Shown: piece after piece, positions 16,505 to 26,699 of the stretch
Position numbering within the stretch: position 1 is the first letter of the stretch
How the letters are laid out: every line of letters starts with the position of its first letter
Source of the DNA: Cristatella mucedo
Lineage: Eukaryota; Bryozoa; Phylactolaemata; Cristatellidae
DNA: 39,333 nt
Assembly: GCA_009760855.2 (NCBI GenBank)
Contig: WPIO01000476.1
Span: forward strand, 1 to 39,333
Direction of reading: 5' to 3'
Program-made: the position numbers and the translations under genes
The notes under the pieces: generated by a model
Told to the model about the DNA's origin: nothing
The model's database searches: none
The model's input: the letters and a program-made list of their open reading frames with translations, nothing else

Positions 16505-17018
16505 ACTACTTGTACTCAAAATTGGCTCTGCCAGCATATCTCCAGTTGAATCAGCTCAAAATCTAGGTGTCATATTCCAAAGCGACCTCTCGTTAGACGA
16601 CCATATCAGCTCCACAGTAAAATCAGCCTATTTTCAGCTTCATAAAATTGCTAAAATTCGGGCTTGTTTAGATAAGGATACCACATTTAAGTTGGTCCGT
16701 GCATTTTTAACATTTCATCATGACTGCGGCAACTTACTGCTTGCTGCCCTACCGGCTTGTGCAATTAGGTGCTTATAGCTGGTGCAAAACTCTGCAGCTA
16801 GGCTTGTCTGTCGTGAGCGTCTCAGTTGCCATATCACACCTTTTCTCGCCGACCTGCAATGGCTACCGTTCAAGCAAAGGATCAACTTCAAGGTTTTGTC
16901 GCTCACTTTTAGGTCACTTCATTATTTGGCTCATGCCTATCTCTCAGATATACTCCCCCATCAGGCCGAGCATCGTACCACCAGCTTTTCGGAATCCAAC
17001 AGTCTAAAAATACCTCAA
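16505..17018 (+). mobile_element. CR1/L2-type LINE fragment, reverse transcriptase 3' half
   Basis: Encodes KIGSASISPVESAQNLGVIF through ESNSLKIP, nearly the same as residues of the LINE on the - strand at 22,838-24,091, with one stop and frame drift (a T-for-C style change near 16,780). It lacks both the 5' part and the normal 3' tail, so it is an internal fragment, perhaps cut at its right end by rearrangement. Confidence 0.85.
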
Positions 17019-17588
17019 ATCCTTTGGTTTCAGTTTCAAGTTTCGAGAAAGTACAATGTAGATCTTAAACGGATACTATATGAAATGGTTCTGGGCCATC
17101 AGTTTGTCTACCTAGTTAGCGCTCTCTTCTTGCAAGGCAACCATATGCCAGTGTCTCTAGTCTGAAATATTCTCTAACCTAGCAGGCTCACTTAAATTTG
17201 CTCTGGGACACATGGGTACGGCCGGCTATGCAGTCAGTGCAACCGGCAGCACCCTCAGTGCAGGTCTGCATACATTTGGCCTGTGTAAGTCTCTGTCTTG
17301 CAAGACTGCAGTTTTGATGGTGGGCATGTCGTTCCTTAGGGATCAAGTCACCACCGGCAGCTACAGTGGCATGCAAGGCAGCTCACACTTTGACAGATAT
17401 CTATGCTCACTGCCATGTCGAGGCTTGCTCGGCTAGCAGCTTACACGCACAAGCGCAGCAGGCACTGCTTCTTCTAACGTCTTCTTGCTGCATGCACTGC
17501 TGCTTTAGCTATCAACACAGTGTGAGCATTGCATGAGTGCCAGTCGTGAAGTTTTGCCTCGGTGCAAACTTCGACTTTTTCTTGGCAG
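17019..17588. other. No gene recognised
   Basis: Host-like, mixed composition. It contains frames without recognisable domains and a pyrimidine tract ending at the splice acceptor 17,586-17,588. The 5' exons expected for the SRCR gene are not visible here. Confidence 0.5.
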
Positions 17589-18029
17589 GACCGGCTCCCC
17601 AGTCTCGCCTAGTTTGCCCATTTTCTTGACTGGCATTAATGCTCCAACCGTCAACGAGAGTGTTCCCATCTGGCTGTCCAACGTCTCATGCAACGGCTCT
17701 GAGTCGACTCTTCTCGAATGCCCTTACAGCGGCTGGAACTTGACTCAAGGCTGTCAATGCAGCAGTGACGTCAGAATCAGGTGCCAGCCAGCGACTGCCA
17801 CCCGGCCCACGCCCAGTCCTACGACTGAGCTCGTTAGCAGCACTGCCGCGGCCATCTGCCCAAGCGTCAAGCCCTGGGAGCTGAGGCTTTTGCCACACAG
17901 AAACAGCAGCAGTGGCAGCTGCCTGCTGAAGGTCTACTACAAGGACGAGTGGAGTGGTGTGTGCATTACAGGCTTCTTCAAAGAGTACGATGCCACGGCA
18001 GACTTGGCTTGCAAGCAGCTCAACTTCAG
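17589..18029 (+). CDS. SRCR receptor exon: half-domain, Thr/Pro linker, half-domain
   Basis: Bounded by a TTCTTGGCAG acceptor and an AG|GTGAGC donor, entering and leaving in phase 2. The first part is the C-terminal half of an SRCR domain (VPIWLSNVSCNGSESTLLEC, then a CQC pair and RIRC). Next comes a Ser/Thr/Pro mucin-like linker (ATATRPTPSPTTELVSS). Then comes the N-terminal half of the next SRCR domain (LRLLPHRNSSSG, DEWSGVCITG, DATADLACKQLNF). Such proteins are extracellular or membrane receptors for ligand and microbe binding in animals. The exon supplying the first half of the first domain is not in view. Confidence 0.8.
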
Positions 18030-18683
18030 GTGAGCAAGCTCAGGGCCTGGGTAGTGTGCATATCCGTGCTAGCTGTCGTCTGTTGGCTCACCTCCGGCTG
18101 GCTATGCCACGCTCTATCATCATTATATCATCATACTAGCAGAGTGGTAGCGACAGAACTCCTAGCTTCTTTGGCAGCCATCGTCTGCCTGAATTTAATG
18201 AGAAAACGACAATTGTAGTGTTGAAAATGTGGTTTTATTTAATTGATGACTGCCCCTGATCGCTGTACGAGTGGGCTGTGACACTCGATGTGGTAAGCAG
18301 CCCGGACGTGCTATTAGTGTTTGTTTTGACAAGGGAGTCGGGGGACTTCGGTGGGCCAGCCGGGCTAGGAGAGTCTTGCTTCGCCCTGCTCCCTATGGAT
18401 GTGGATTAAACTGGTGGTGTCACGTCGGCTAGCGTTCTGTGCCATTCGCGACGATAATTCCGACTTCAGAAAGGCTTGCCAGGTGGGGTGACAAAGCTTT
18501 CAAAAATCCATCTGGAAGCTGTACTGTATGACAAAACAAGCTACTGGAGATTTATTATTGATTTTGTGTGTGTGCAAGCAGGTGAGGGTGTGTGTGTGTG
18601 TGGGTAAGTGTGAGTGTGTGGTCTTCAATGAATTACGAATCAACCAGTATTCTCCAGAATAATACGATGGCTTCTGCTTGCAG
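18030..18683 (+). other. SRCR gene intron with GT microsatellite
   Basis: Donor GTGAGC to acceptor CTTCTGCTTGCAG. It contains a (GT)n-rich stretch at about 18,563-18,622. No other feature seen. Confidence 0.6.
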
Positions 18684-18853
18684 CTCTGGTTATGTTTTGG
18701 AAGAGAGCACAGACAAATTTCGAGATGAACACCACTTCCTTAAAGATGTAAAATGCCGGGGAAATGAAACTTCAAATAGAATCTGCCGACGAGCTCCAGA
18801 TGTAGAAGCTCAAGAGAGCTTGCACTATGATTCACTGCTTGTTCAATGCATGG
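18684..18853 (+). CDS. SRCR exon, C-terminal half-domain
   Basis: Enters in phase 2 (matching the previous donor) and leaves in phase 1 at G|GTAAGA. It encodes SSGYVLEESTDKFRDEHHFL, then VKCRGNETSNRICRR and ending LLVQCMG, i.e. the second half of an SRCR domain with its conserved Cys residues. Together with the preceding exon it completes one domain. A diverged copy lies at 29,048-29,217. Confidence 0.8.
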
Positions 18854-19439
18854 GTAAGACTTTCAGTTCACTTGTGCTAGGCAGAGCGTTCCTGCAGTCG
18901 TCTGGAAGTTGACCTTTCCTCTGTCGTGCACTAGAGAAGCTGTCTTGTAAAAAGTTGGTTAGCATGCACTATCATTCTGCTGGTCTCATCTACTAATTCG
19001 CTTGCCTGAGTGGTTGCTCAGAAATGCCAGAGTCCACGAGAGAGTTCCTTTGAGGCTCAGATCACTTCAGGTATTATGGTTCATCCAGGAATTTCAATAT
19101 CGTCATCATCTTGTCACTTTTAGCCGGCCATTAGATAACTGCCACTGATCCAGACCGTGGCTGGTAAGTTTGCTGTCACTAGTAAAATCTAGCATATGAC
19201 AATCTGCCCAAGTATCTGCACTGGCTACTTGTTAAGCAGCTGATTTGCAAAAGTCAAACCAACTGGCAATTCTCAGCTAGATGAGGAGACACCCGACTGA
19301 CACATCTGCTAGCTAGTGTGCAATCTTTAGGCCTCATTGGGAGCTCAGATTGTTTGGCCATATGGAATAGTGGTTTGCTTGGCTGCTTGGTCCCCAAGAG
19401 GTAGCCATGTTCACAGAGAAAACTTATTAAAACCATAAA

Positions 19440-19526
19440 GGATAATAATAATAATAATAATAGTACATTTGATAAAGTGCCATCAGAGAACTCAATCTCT
19501 TTCTACACGGTTTACATTTGCTGCAA
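19440..19526 (-). mobile_element. LINE 3' tail copy
   Basis: ATAATA run, then the complement of the tail hairpin (GCCATCAGAGAACTCAATCTC) and TTTACATTTGCTGC. Same tail as at 8783, opposite orientation; strongly 5'-truncated. Confidence 0.75.
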
Positions 19527-20183
19527 AGAAAACAGTTATGAACGTCGACCTTCAATTAGTAAGCAAGGTTAACCCAGGGTTTTTGGGGCTATGTGAAGTA
19601 CAGCAGAGACCATGGGTGCTCTGCTTATAAGATGATATGATTTGTTTCCACCGACTAGTATCCAGCTAATTTGCCTTCCATGCTAGTCAGCCATGCGAGC
19701 TATCATCCATGTCAAGTTGTTGATGGTGGGGTTGCATCTGCCCTTTATTCGCAGTGTTTCGAACGTACTGCTCTGTTGCAACGTTTGCATGTTACTTGAG
19801 GCTATGGTCTCTGTATGCTGAATCGCTGTTTAAAGATAACCTGAGCTAAGAGCAGCACTGAACTTCTTGCCTGTGCAAATGCACAGGCGAGACTCACCCC
19901 GGGCTTGATTTCTAGGGCCCAGCTGACTGCCTATCACATGACTTCGACTTTTATACCGGCTAACCAGTGACTATGAAATAACCGGTACATAGTCATTACA
20001 ATTCAGGAGCCGCAAGTCGTGCTTGCGACCGTCATGATGTAGCTGAGCAAGCATGTTGCAGTGTCGCTCGACCAATGTGGTCTTTGGCTCGGCGACCCGT
20101 GACTTTGAAGACTGAGGCATAGGTGCTGCCCTGCTATACACGTCCATAAGCTCTGCGAAAGCATGCTCCCACACATGCAAATA

Positions 20184-20274
20184 CACACACACACACACAC
20201 ACACACACGCAGAAGCTCACACACACACACACACACACACAAGCTCACACACGCATGCACACACACTCATTGAG
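20184..20274. repeat. (CA)n microsatellite
   Basis: Three CA blocks separated by GCAGAAGCT/AAGCT, ending in CGCATGCACACACACTC. The Cys/Val frames on the complement are artefacts of this repeat. Confidence 0.95.
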
Positions 20275-20423
20275 CGAAGCTCGTGTGCATTCACTAGAGA
20301 CGCCCCTGCAGTAATGCGATCTGCAGCCAACCAGTATGCCAAGCTCTCACTATTCTTGTAACTGGGTCTACCGGCACCACGTGCACACGGTTTTGATACT
20401 GTTTAATATGTTTAATAATGTAG

Positions 20424-20523
20424 CTTTGGGCCACCCTTTTGCCTACCTGCAAGTCGGTGTCAACAGCTCTGTCCTTCTATGCTTGACTTCTCAAGGGCTC
20501 CACGGTCATTGGCATTGCCACAA
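20424..20523 (+). CDS. Possible exon, Ig-like fragment
   Basis: Acceptor AATAATGTAG and a strong donor AA|GTAAGT. Phase 1 at entry matches the SRCR exon ending at 18,853. It encodes LGHPFAYLQVGVNSSVLLCL and ends with WHCHK, with Cys and Trp spaced as in the B and C strands of an Ig fold. The exit phase (2) does not fit the next candidate exon, so either it is spliced elsewhere or one of the two is not real. Confidence 0.3.
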
Positions 20524-21169
20524 GTAAGTATTCAGTTGACTTGCATTTCTCACATGCACCAGCAGTCTGCGGCTCTCGAACAGAATGAAACCTCAGCTCC
20601 ATCAAAAGTCCAATTAGATTACTTGAGATAGAAAACCCTAATTAATTGATACGGCCAAGAATAACTCTTGGCATATAGGACTGCAACGTTCCTCATGGTT
20701 GATACACATTTTTGTAAACCAGATCCTAATGTTGGGGTAGGTATTTTATAGTCGTATAGTCGGGGGGATATATTATTACCTCATAGTTCCCCCTCATCCA
20801 TTTTAATGGAGCTCCTTTCAGTGCAGCGGTCTGGGAGTTCTGCCAGAGGAACGATACGTCACTTTTAATACAATCACTTGCACGATTAATAACAGGGGAA
20901 ACTAGCAATACATCTGTAGGAACCCTTGGCAAAACATTACTAAGGGTAAGAAATGAAATCCTCTATTAGTCGGTTAGCAGTTGTGTTTTCATTGAACATT
21001 AGCACTCTGTTGCCCAATGTGAGGAGATGTGTAAGGGGTCAACTATGTTCAACCGTTCAGGCTTGAACCAGCAATACCCCTGGAAGATGCCTTAGAAATA
21101 CTAAGTAAAGAGGGACGCGAAATGACACATGTACTAATGAAAAAGCTGGACAGTCTGCTGTCTGTTTTA

Positions 21170-21265
21170 TTCGGTCAGCTTGGTCTGAGCCCAGGGGTAA
21201 GGTGCTTGCTTTAAACGATCCGGATCGCCGGATCGAGTCCTGGTAGTTCCTTATTGCCCACTCAA
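21170..21265 (+). repeat. tRNA-like SINE head
   Basis: GGGGTAAGGTGCTTG resembles an A box, and GGATCGAGTCC about 40 bases later a B box of a Pol III promoter. There is no complete tRNA cloverleaf, so this is read as a tRNA-derived SINE remnant, not a tRNA gene. Confidence 0.4.
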
Positions 21266-21353
21266 CCGGTAGTGATGCCCATTAACATTCTTTTGCCACT
21301 GTATAAATGAGGCTGTTGGATCAGCTAAGCTTAAATTTGTGTGTACTTTCCAG

Positions 21354-21520
21354 AAAATACCAGTTGTTTAGGATGCAGTGGCAGTGTGACAAGAGTAACT
21401 GCATTCACTGATGCACACTTAGCCTTCGGTGAACTCCCTCTGAACCAAGATGGGCTAATTTGCTCTACCACCCTGATCCGAGTAAAAGCAGTCAAGTTTA
21501 CCTCGCTTGTTAAACGACAG
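21354..21520 (+). CDS. Possible exon, Ig-like fragment
   Basis: Acceptor GTACTTTCCAG. The open frame reads NTSCLGCSGSVTRVTAF, then FGELPLNQDGLICSTTLIRV and KFTSLVKRQVSIS; the DGLIC block looks like the F strand of an Ig domain. Donor uncertain (CAG|GTGTCT near 21,519). Entry phase 1 conflicts with the phase-2 exit of the exon at 20,424. Low certainty. Confidence 0.28.
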
Positions 21521-21988
21521 GTGTCTATATCATATATTAACAGCCCAGTGCTAAAGGGCCCTATTAGGCTACTCATAATACTGGGCACACTGCCTCTGTA
21601 TGCTAAGTCGCATATATCCCGTGGAGTGTATTAATAATTTAATCAATGGGTTTAGATGATTATTTCTTCCATTGACTGAGTTTATTTTTAACTAATTGTC
21701 ATTTGATTAATTGCAACAGACAACCATGATTCTGCTGTTGCAACTAGCTTATAGCTGCTTTGTTAGCCCCTGCCAAAAAAAGCTCCATAATTGAGCAGGT
21801 GTGTATGTGTCGGCCAAGCATGGATCTTACTGTTCAATGCTGGTATGCCGAGTGAGATTTCAGACAGTAGACACTCGGAGTAAACAGTGATGCAATATTG
21901 ATTTCCCGTGGTTACGAATGTCAATTAATCTGCCCTGCCCTTACTGATTCTGTTTATTGTTCGAGCATTTTTCTCGATTTCTTTTTAG

Positions 21989-22012
21989 ATTCTGTGGAAC
22001 AAAGATCAAGAG
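21989..22012 (+). CDS. 24-nt SRCR linker microexon
   Basis: TTTTTAG acceptor, 24 bases coding DSVEQRSRG across phase-1 borders, then a GTGAGC donor. An independent copy at 30,839-30,862 keeps length, phase and both splice sites. Its borders fit the phase-1 exon ends at 18,853 and 24,840, so it would add an eight-residue charged linker between SRCR domains. Confidence 0.6.
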
Positions 22013-22204
22013 GTGAGCATTTGAGGCTGTTGGCACAGCACAGCACAGTCCACACACAGTCCAGCGCATACTTTCAATTTTAATAGATTTGCTACTAAAC
22101 CTTGAACATGCTTATTGCAATCCTGATGACATTTGGGTATTCTAGAATAAGTTGAGTGTCACCATGCCATACCGACAGCAATGCTTGCGAACGAATTGTG
22201 TGAC

Positions 22205-22500
22205 CAAGACGAGAGAAACAGAAACAGGCAGAGAAAAGCAGAGAAACACAGAGAGAGAGGCACACAGAGAGACACAGAGAGAGACAGAGAGAGACAGAGA
22301 GAGACAGAGATAGAGACAGAGAGAGAGAGAGAGACAGAGACAGAGAGAAACAGAGAGAGAGAGACAGACAGACAGAGACAGACAGTCAGACAGAGACAGC
22401 CAGAGAGAGAGAGTGAGAGAGACAGACAGAGAGAGAGAGAGAGAGAGACAGCGAGAGACAGACAGAGAGACAGACAGAGAGACAGTGAGAGAGATAGAGA
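22205..22500. repeat. (GAGACA)n polypurine microsatellite, left block
   Basis: Almost pure G/A/C repeat of GAGA and GACAGA units. It abuts the 3' end of the - strand LINE; a second block of the same kind lies at its other end (24,367-24,638). Confidence 0.95.
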
Positions 22501-22504
22501 TCAT

Positions 22505-24367
22505 AATAATATAATAATAATTCACTTGATAAATGGCCCTCAGAGAACTTAATCTCTCTCGAGGCGCTTTACATTTGCTGTAAAGTGAAATGCAATCGAA
22601 TGGTAAGTAAAATCATGTTTGAAGAACAAACGAAATGAATAATATGGTTAGGGGTGACATGCACAGGGTCAGCATGCAAATGTGGTTAGTGGCAGCATGC
22701 ACAGTGTCAGCACGCATAAGCACATCAAGGACGAATCACAGGGACCCACTAAATGCTGTCCTAAATAGGTGTGTTTTGAGGTTCCTTTTAAATGTGGTCA
22801 GGTCAGGGGATGCTCTGACGCAGTTCGGGAGGGAGTTCTAGGCTTTGGGAGCATATGAACTAAATGCACGGTCTCCAAAGGATTTAAGGTTTGTATGAGG
22901 TATCTCTAAACTGTTGGATTCCGAAAAGTGGGTGGTACGATGCTTGGCCTGATGGGGTAGTATATCTGACAGATAGGCTGGAGCCATAGAATGAAGGGAT
23001 CTACAAGTGAGCGACAAAACCTTGAAGTCAATCCGTTGCTTGACTGGTAGCCAGTGCAGGTCGGCGAGAAGTGGAGTAATGTGGCAACTGCGACGCTCAC
23101 GACAGGCAAGCCTAGCTGCAGAGTTTTGCACCTTCTGCAATCGCCTCATCGCACATGCTGGTAGGCCAGTAAGCAGTGAGTTGCAGAAGTCGAGACGGGA
23201 TGTCAAGAATGCATGGACCAACTTGGACGTGGTATCTTTATCTAAACAAGCCCGAATTTTAGCAATGTTATGAAGCTGAAAATAGGTGGATTTGACTGTG
23301 GAGCTGATATGGTCGTCTAACGAGAGGTCGCTTTGGAATATGACACCTAGATTTCGAGCTGATTCAACTGGAGATATGCTGGCAGAGCCAATTTTGACAG
23401 TCAGCCTTTCCAATCTCTGGATCACACTGGGTTTGCCCATAACTAGTAAGTTAGTTTTATCATCGTTAAGTTTAAAAAAATTTGCTGCCATCCATGTGCG
23501 GATGTCATCAATGCATGCAGCAAGAGAGTTGAGAGATTTTGAGGTGCTCGAAGGCTGGTAGGGATCAAAGCAAAGGTACAACTGAGTGTCATCCGCATAG
23601 AAGTGAAAGCCTAGATTGTGCTTGGCAATCACATCAGCAAGAGGCAGAGTATAAACCGTGAAAAGAATCGGACCTAGCATTGAGCCCTGAGGTACTCCAT
23701 ATTTCAGAGGTACTTCAGATGATCTTTGTCCATTCATGTCAATACTCTGGAGTCCCCCACTGAGATAGGACCTGAACCACTGCAGAGCAGTGCCAGTGAT
23801 GCCCTGGCGAGATGAGAGGCGCTCTAGAAGAACTTTGTGATCGATGGTATCCAAAGCTGCCGAAAGATCAAGCAAAACAAGCAGAGACACTCTACCCATG
23901 TCTGCATTCCTAAGTAGGTCGTTGTATACCCGAAGCAATGCTGACTCTGTGGAGTGATTAGCTCTAAAGCCAGACTGTAACTTACTAGCAAGGTGTGAGG
24001 TTTCGATATACGAGTTCAGCTGGTCCGCCACGACCCGTTCGAGTGTCTTTGATAGGAATGGTAGATGGGAAACTGGGCGGTAGTTGCTCAAGTTCTCTTA
24101 GTCAAGTGTAGCTTTCTTGAGAAGTGGCCTGACTACAGCTTTTTTGAAAGGTGCTGGGACATGACCTGAGGCTAATGACATATTAATTATGTTAGTTATG
24201 CATGGCAGCAGCAGATCAATGCAACGTAGGAGCAGGACAGTGGGAATAGGGTCCAGAGGACTTGTTGTCTTCTTTGATTGAGATACGAACTTTAGAACTA
24301 GATCACTAGTGACCCACTTAAATGCAGACATTGAGGTGCAGCCAGGAACCGAGGAAGAGCATTCTAG
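22505..24367 (-). mobile_element. CR1/L2-type LINE, 5'-truncated, nearly intact reverse transcriptase
   Basis: Reading leftward: RT fingers (SPLDPIPTVLLLRCIDLLLP), NYRPVSHLPFLSKTLERVV, motif A LLDLSAALDTIDHKVL, motif B GVPQGSMLGPILF, motif C FHFYADDTQLYL, then thumb and the C-terminal GDRAFSSYAPKA. There are two single stops: a TAA just before NLSNYRPVS (about 24,098) and a TAG at the Trp of the final WNSLP (22,838). The 3' UTR ends in the (ATT)n tail hairpin at 22,505-22,590. The endonuclease domain is missing by 5' truncation. It sits in an intron of the SRCR gene, antisense to it. Few lesions mean a fairly young copy. Confidence 0.93.
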
Positions 24368-24500
24368 TAGAGAGAGAGGCAGAGATAAAGAGAGAGACAG
24401 AGAGACGGAGAGAGACTCCGAGAGAGACAGACAGAGACAGACAGAGAGGCATACAGAAAGAGAGAGAGAGAGAGAGACAGAGACTGACAGAGAGAGAGAC

Positions 24501-24590
<90 letters not shown>

Positions 24591-24638
24591 GGAGATAAAG
24601 ACAAAGAGACAGCGACACAGACAGACAGAAGAGAGGGA
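24368..24638. repeat. (GA)n polypurine microsatellite, right block
   Basis: GAGA/GACAGA repeat including an uninterrupted (GA) run of about 80 bases at 24,509-24,588. The Ser-Leu and Arg-Glu frames read from it are artefacts. Confidence 0.95.
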
Positions 24639-24757
24639 GGGCGAACGATTTAGGTGCTGAAGATTGACTATTTCTTTAAAGAGGCACATCACTCAATTGC
24701 TCAATATGTGTGTTGTCCTGTTGCTTGCAATTCATTGTTTTATAGTGTTTCCTTCGC

Positions 24758-24830
24758 AGCAAATGTAAAGTGCCTAGAAAGAGATTGAGTTCTCTAATGG
24801 TGCTTAATCAAAAGTATTATTATTATTGAT
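24758..24830 (+). mobile_element. LINE/SINE 3' tail copy
   Basis: CAGCAAATGTAAAGTGCC, hairpin centre GAGATTGAGTTCTCT and an (ATT)n end; same family as at 8783, + orientation, ending just before the next exon's acceptor. Confidence 0.8.
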
Positions 24831-24839
24831 GCTCTGCAG

Positions 24840-24978
24840 GCCTTTGCCTAGCCTATGGAGTTAGCAACAAAACAGGAATTGTTCAGCTTTCTGTGAATGA
24901 AACCTGGCGCTCCATCTGCAGCACTCATCCGTGGAGATTAACCGAGGCCAAGATCGTTTGCCGTCAGCTTGGCTTCAG
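24840..24978 (+). CDS. SRCR exon, N-terminal half-domain
   Basis: Acceptor GCTCTGCAG, donor AG|GTAGAT; 139 bases, phase 1 to phase 2. Encodes LCLAYGVSNKTGIVQLSVNE, TWRSICSTHPWRLTEAKIVC and RQLGF: first half of an SRCR domain. It is closely similar to the copy at 31,240-31,378. Confidence 0.82.
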
Positions 24979-25096
24979 GTAGATCCACCTGGCAAATAAC
25001 ACGTGCGAGCACTATCTCCACTGTGGCTCGAGTTCATGCTGGCCATCCTGTGTAGACCTGCCACAGTGTGTGCTATGTCCGTATTTTGGTTTACAG

Positions 25097-25289
25097 TAAC
25101 ATGGTGGCTTCGACAATGGGAAACTTAAACAGCACATTATCCAGCATCGTTCTTGACAGCTTCTCGAGCAATTCCTTTGACTGCCAGGGAAACGAGCCGG
25201 GCCTCTTTGACTGCCGGTACGTTGAAGCAGTCAGCAACGGCATCTGTGTGAGCACAGCTTTACATGCTGCCCAAAGAAATTGCCATTAA
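25097..25289 (+). CDS. SRCR terminal exon with stop
   Basis: Acceptor TGGTTTACAG, entering in phase 2. Encodes NMVASTMGNLNSTLSSIVLD, then FDCQGNEPGLFDCRYVE and ICVSTALHAAQRNCH, ending in TAA. It completes the SRCR domain begun at 24,840 and no transmembrane segment follows, so the chain would be secreted or this is one of several ends. The copy at 33,247 has a premature stop. Confidence 0.72.
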
Positions 25290-26440
25290 ATGGATAGCGC
25301 CAAACTTTCATCACGACAGCCCTTGTCCGGCTGTCATCCATTCCATAAACTCGACCACGTGATTCCACTGGTGCAGTTCTTGTGCATATGACAGTTCATT
25401 TAACAGTTCTTGGTCAATCGATGGGTGAGCACTGATGAGTCATGTTGTGACGTCGTGTGCACGGACCAGAACTGGTGTTTCACACTCGCTTGGAAGGAAA
25501 GCCGTCTGCACCTTGCCTTAATGGCATGTCCTAAAATTGCTGACTTTTCTTCCAGAAAATCTATCGAAAATGCAAGCACATGATGAGGCGAAAAACCATG
25601 TACAGTGTTAGGGTTGCGAGTCTCTCTCACAGTCTACTATGCTTTTTTGTATAGATTTATCGCAACTGTCTATACATACGTTTGTCGTCTTGTTCGTGAC
25701 CGAAAAAAATCCATGGCTTGTCCGAAAAGGTACTACTAGCTTTATCTGGGCACGATAATGTGATTACATCTTTATGGAATATCTCAGCAATTGGTCGTAG
25801 TTTAGGCAATAGGCTGGTGATCGCAGTACCTGAAGGCCCTCCCTCGTGCTTCACGGAAAGCCCTGAGCTTTCGTTGGCTTCCTTTCTCATCAGCCTGTTT
25901 GGGTGTCACTAGCTATCACCACGATATCCCCCTGGGAGAGCTTAGCACTCTTTACGTACAGTTTTTGGTTCAGCTACATCTTTTTTTTTATTCCCAATCC
26001 CACTTTCAAACTGTACCCTTTTTATATGAACCTCACTGGAGCAATTCTTTTAAATTGCAATACAGTTGGCTTAAAAAGTATAGTTCATTTTTTAGTTTTA
26101 TCTTGCATGCTTGAGATCATCTACAATTACAAGCCGGCTCTCATCGTAGTTGTACCTCGTGGCCGAAGCTTGCTTTTACATTCTAGCCCCTATTTAATCA
26201 TATTATGTGCTCCACGAGCTTCCCTAGTACTACTGATTTCATAGCTGGTGGATAAGACATTATTTGGACTTTAGGCAGTGACATGCATCGTGGTTCTGTC
26301 CGTTACCGGTCGGGGCTTACTGAAAGTCCGACGAACGATTTTCATGTAGTAGGATTAGAAGAGAAACGACTGCTAGAAGAGAGTTGGATCGTTTGAGACA
26401 CCTTGGAAAAGTAAGGACGTCGAAGTAGTGTAAGAATATC
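25290..26440. other. 3' flank, no gene recognised
   Basis: The first 300 bases resemble 33,428-33,700 downstream of the second SRCR copy, so the duplication extends past the gene end. The remainder has no convincing exon or repeat apart from a short T-run at 25,981-25,989. Confidence 0.5.
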
Positions 26441-26444
26441 AATA

Positions 26445-26515
26445 ACGATAATAAATGTTGTTACATTGCCCTCAGGGAGCTCAATCTCTTTCTAGGCACC
26501 TTGCATTTGATCTGA
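26445..26515 (-). mobile_element. LINE 3' tail copy
   Basis: AATAATAAATG followed by GCCCTCAGGGAGCTCAATCTC and TAGGCACC, complement of the tail hairpin. Possibly the 3' end of the deleted LINE at 26,700-28,136. Confidence 0.7.
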
Positions 26516-26534
26516 TAGGTAGGCTGAAATCAAA

Positions 26535-26660
26535 TTATTAGTCCAGTGGTTATGGTTCACGGCCCAACGAAGGTCTGGCGGAGGTCATGGGCTCGAGCCC
26601 CATGGCATATTCAAGCATCTGAATAGAGACTAAGTTTCCATATGGCGCCATGCAAATGAA
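26535..26660 (+). repeat. tRNA-derived SINE-like unit with LINE-like tail
   Basis: AGTCCAGTGGTTATGG (A-box-like), then GGGCTCGAGCCCC (B-box-like), then AGAGACTAAGTTTCC and GGCGCC resembling the LINE tail hairpin. This is the usual SINE layout of tRNA head plus partner-LINE tail. Degenerate. Confidence 0.45.
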
Positions 26661-26699
26661 ATATATATTATATGTAAAAGGGATTGACGGAATCTTGAC

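Larger units (their letters stand above)
18854..20423 (+). other. Intron sequence with repeats
   Basis: No coding exon recognised. It contains an ATAATA run with a LINE tail (19,440-19,526) and a CA microsatellite. The rest is unremarkable. Confidence 0.5.

Noticed and set aside
19971-20266. Cys/Val-rich frames on the - strand
   Set aside because: Translation of the CA microsatellite.
22142-24692. Long Ser-Leu and Arg-Glu frames
   Set aside because: Pure translation of the GA/GACAGA microsatellites in all frames.
21170-26600. tRNA genes
   Set aside because: A- and B-box-like strings occur near 21,200 and 26,545, but no cloverleaf with paired acceptor and anticodon stems can be drawn; SINE heads fit better.
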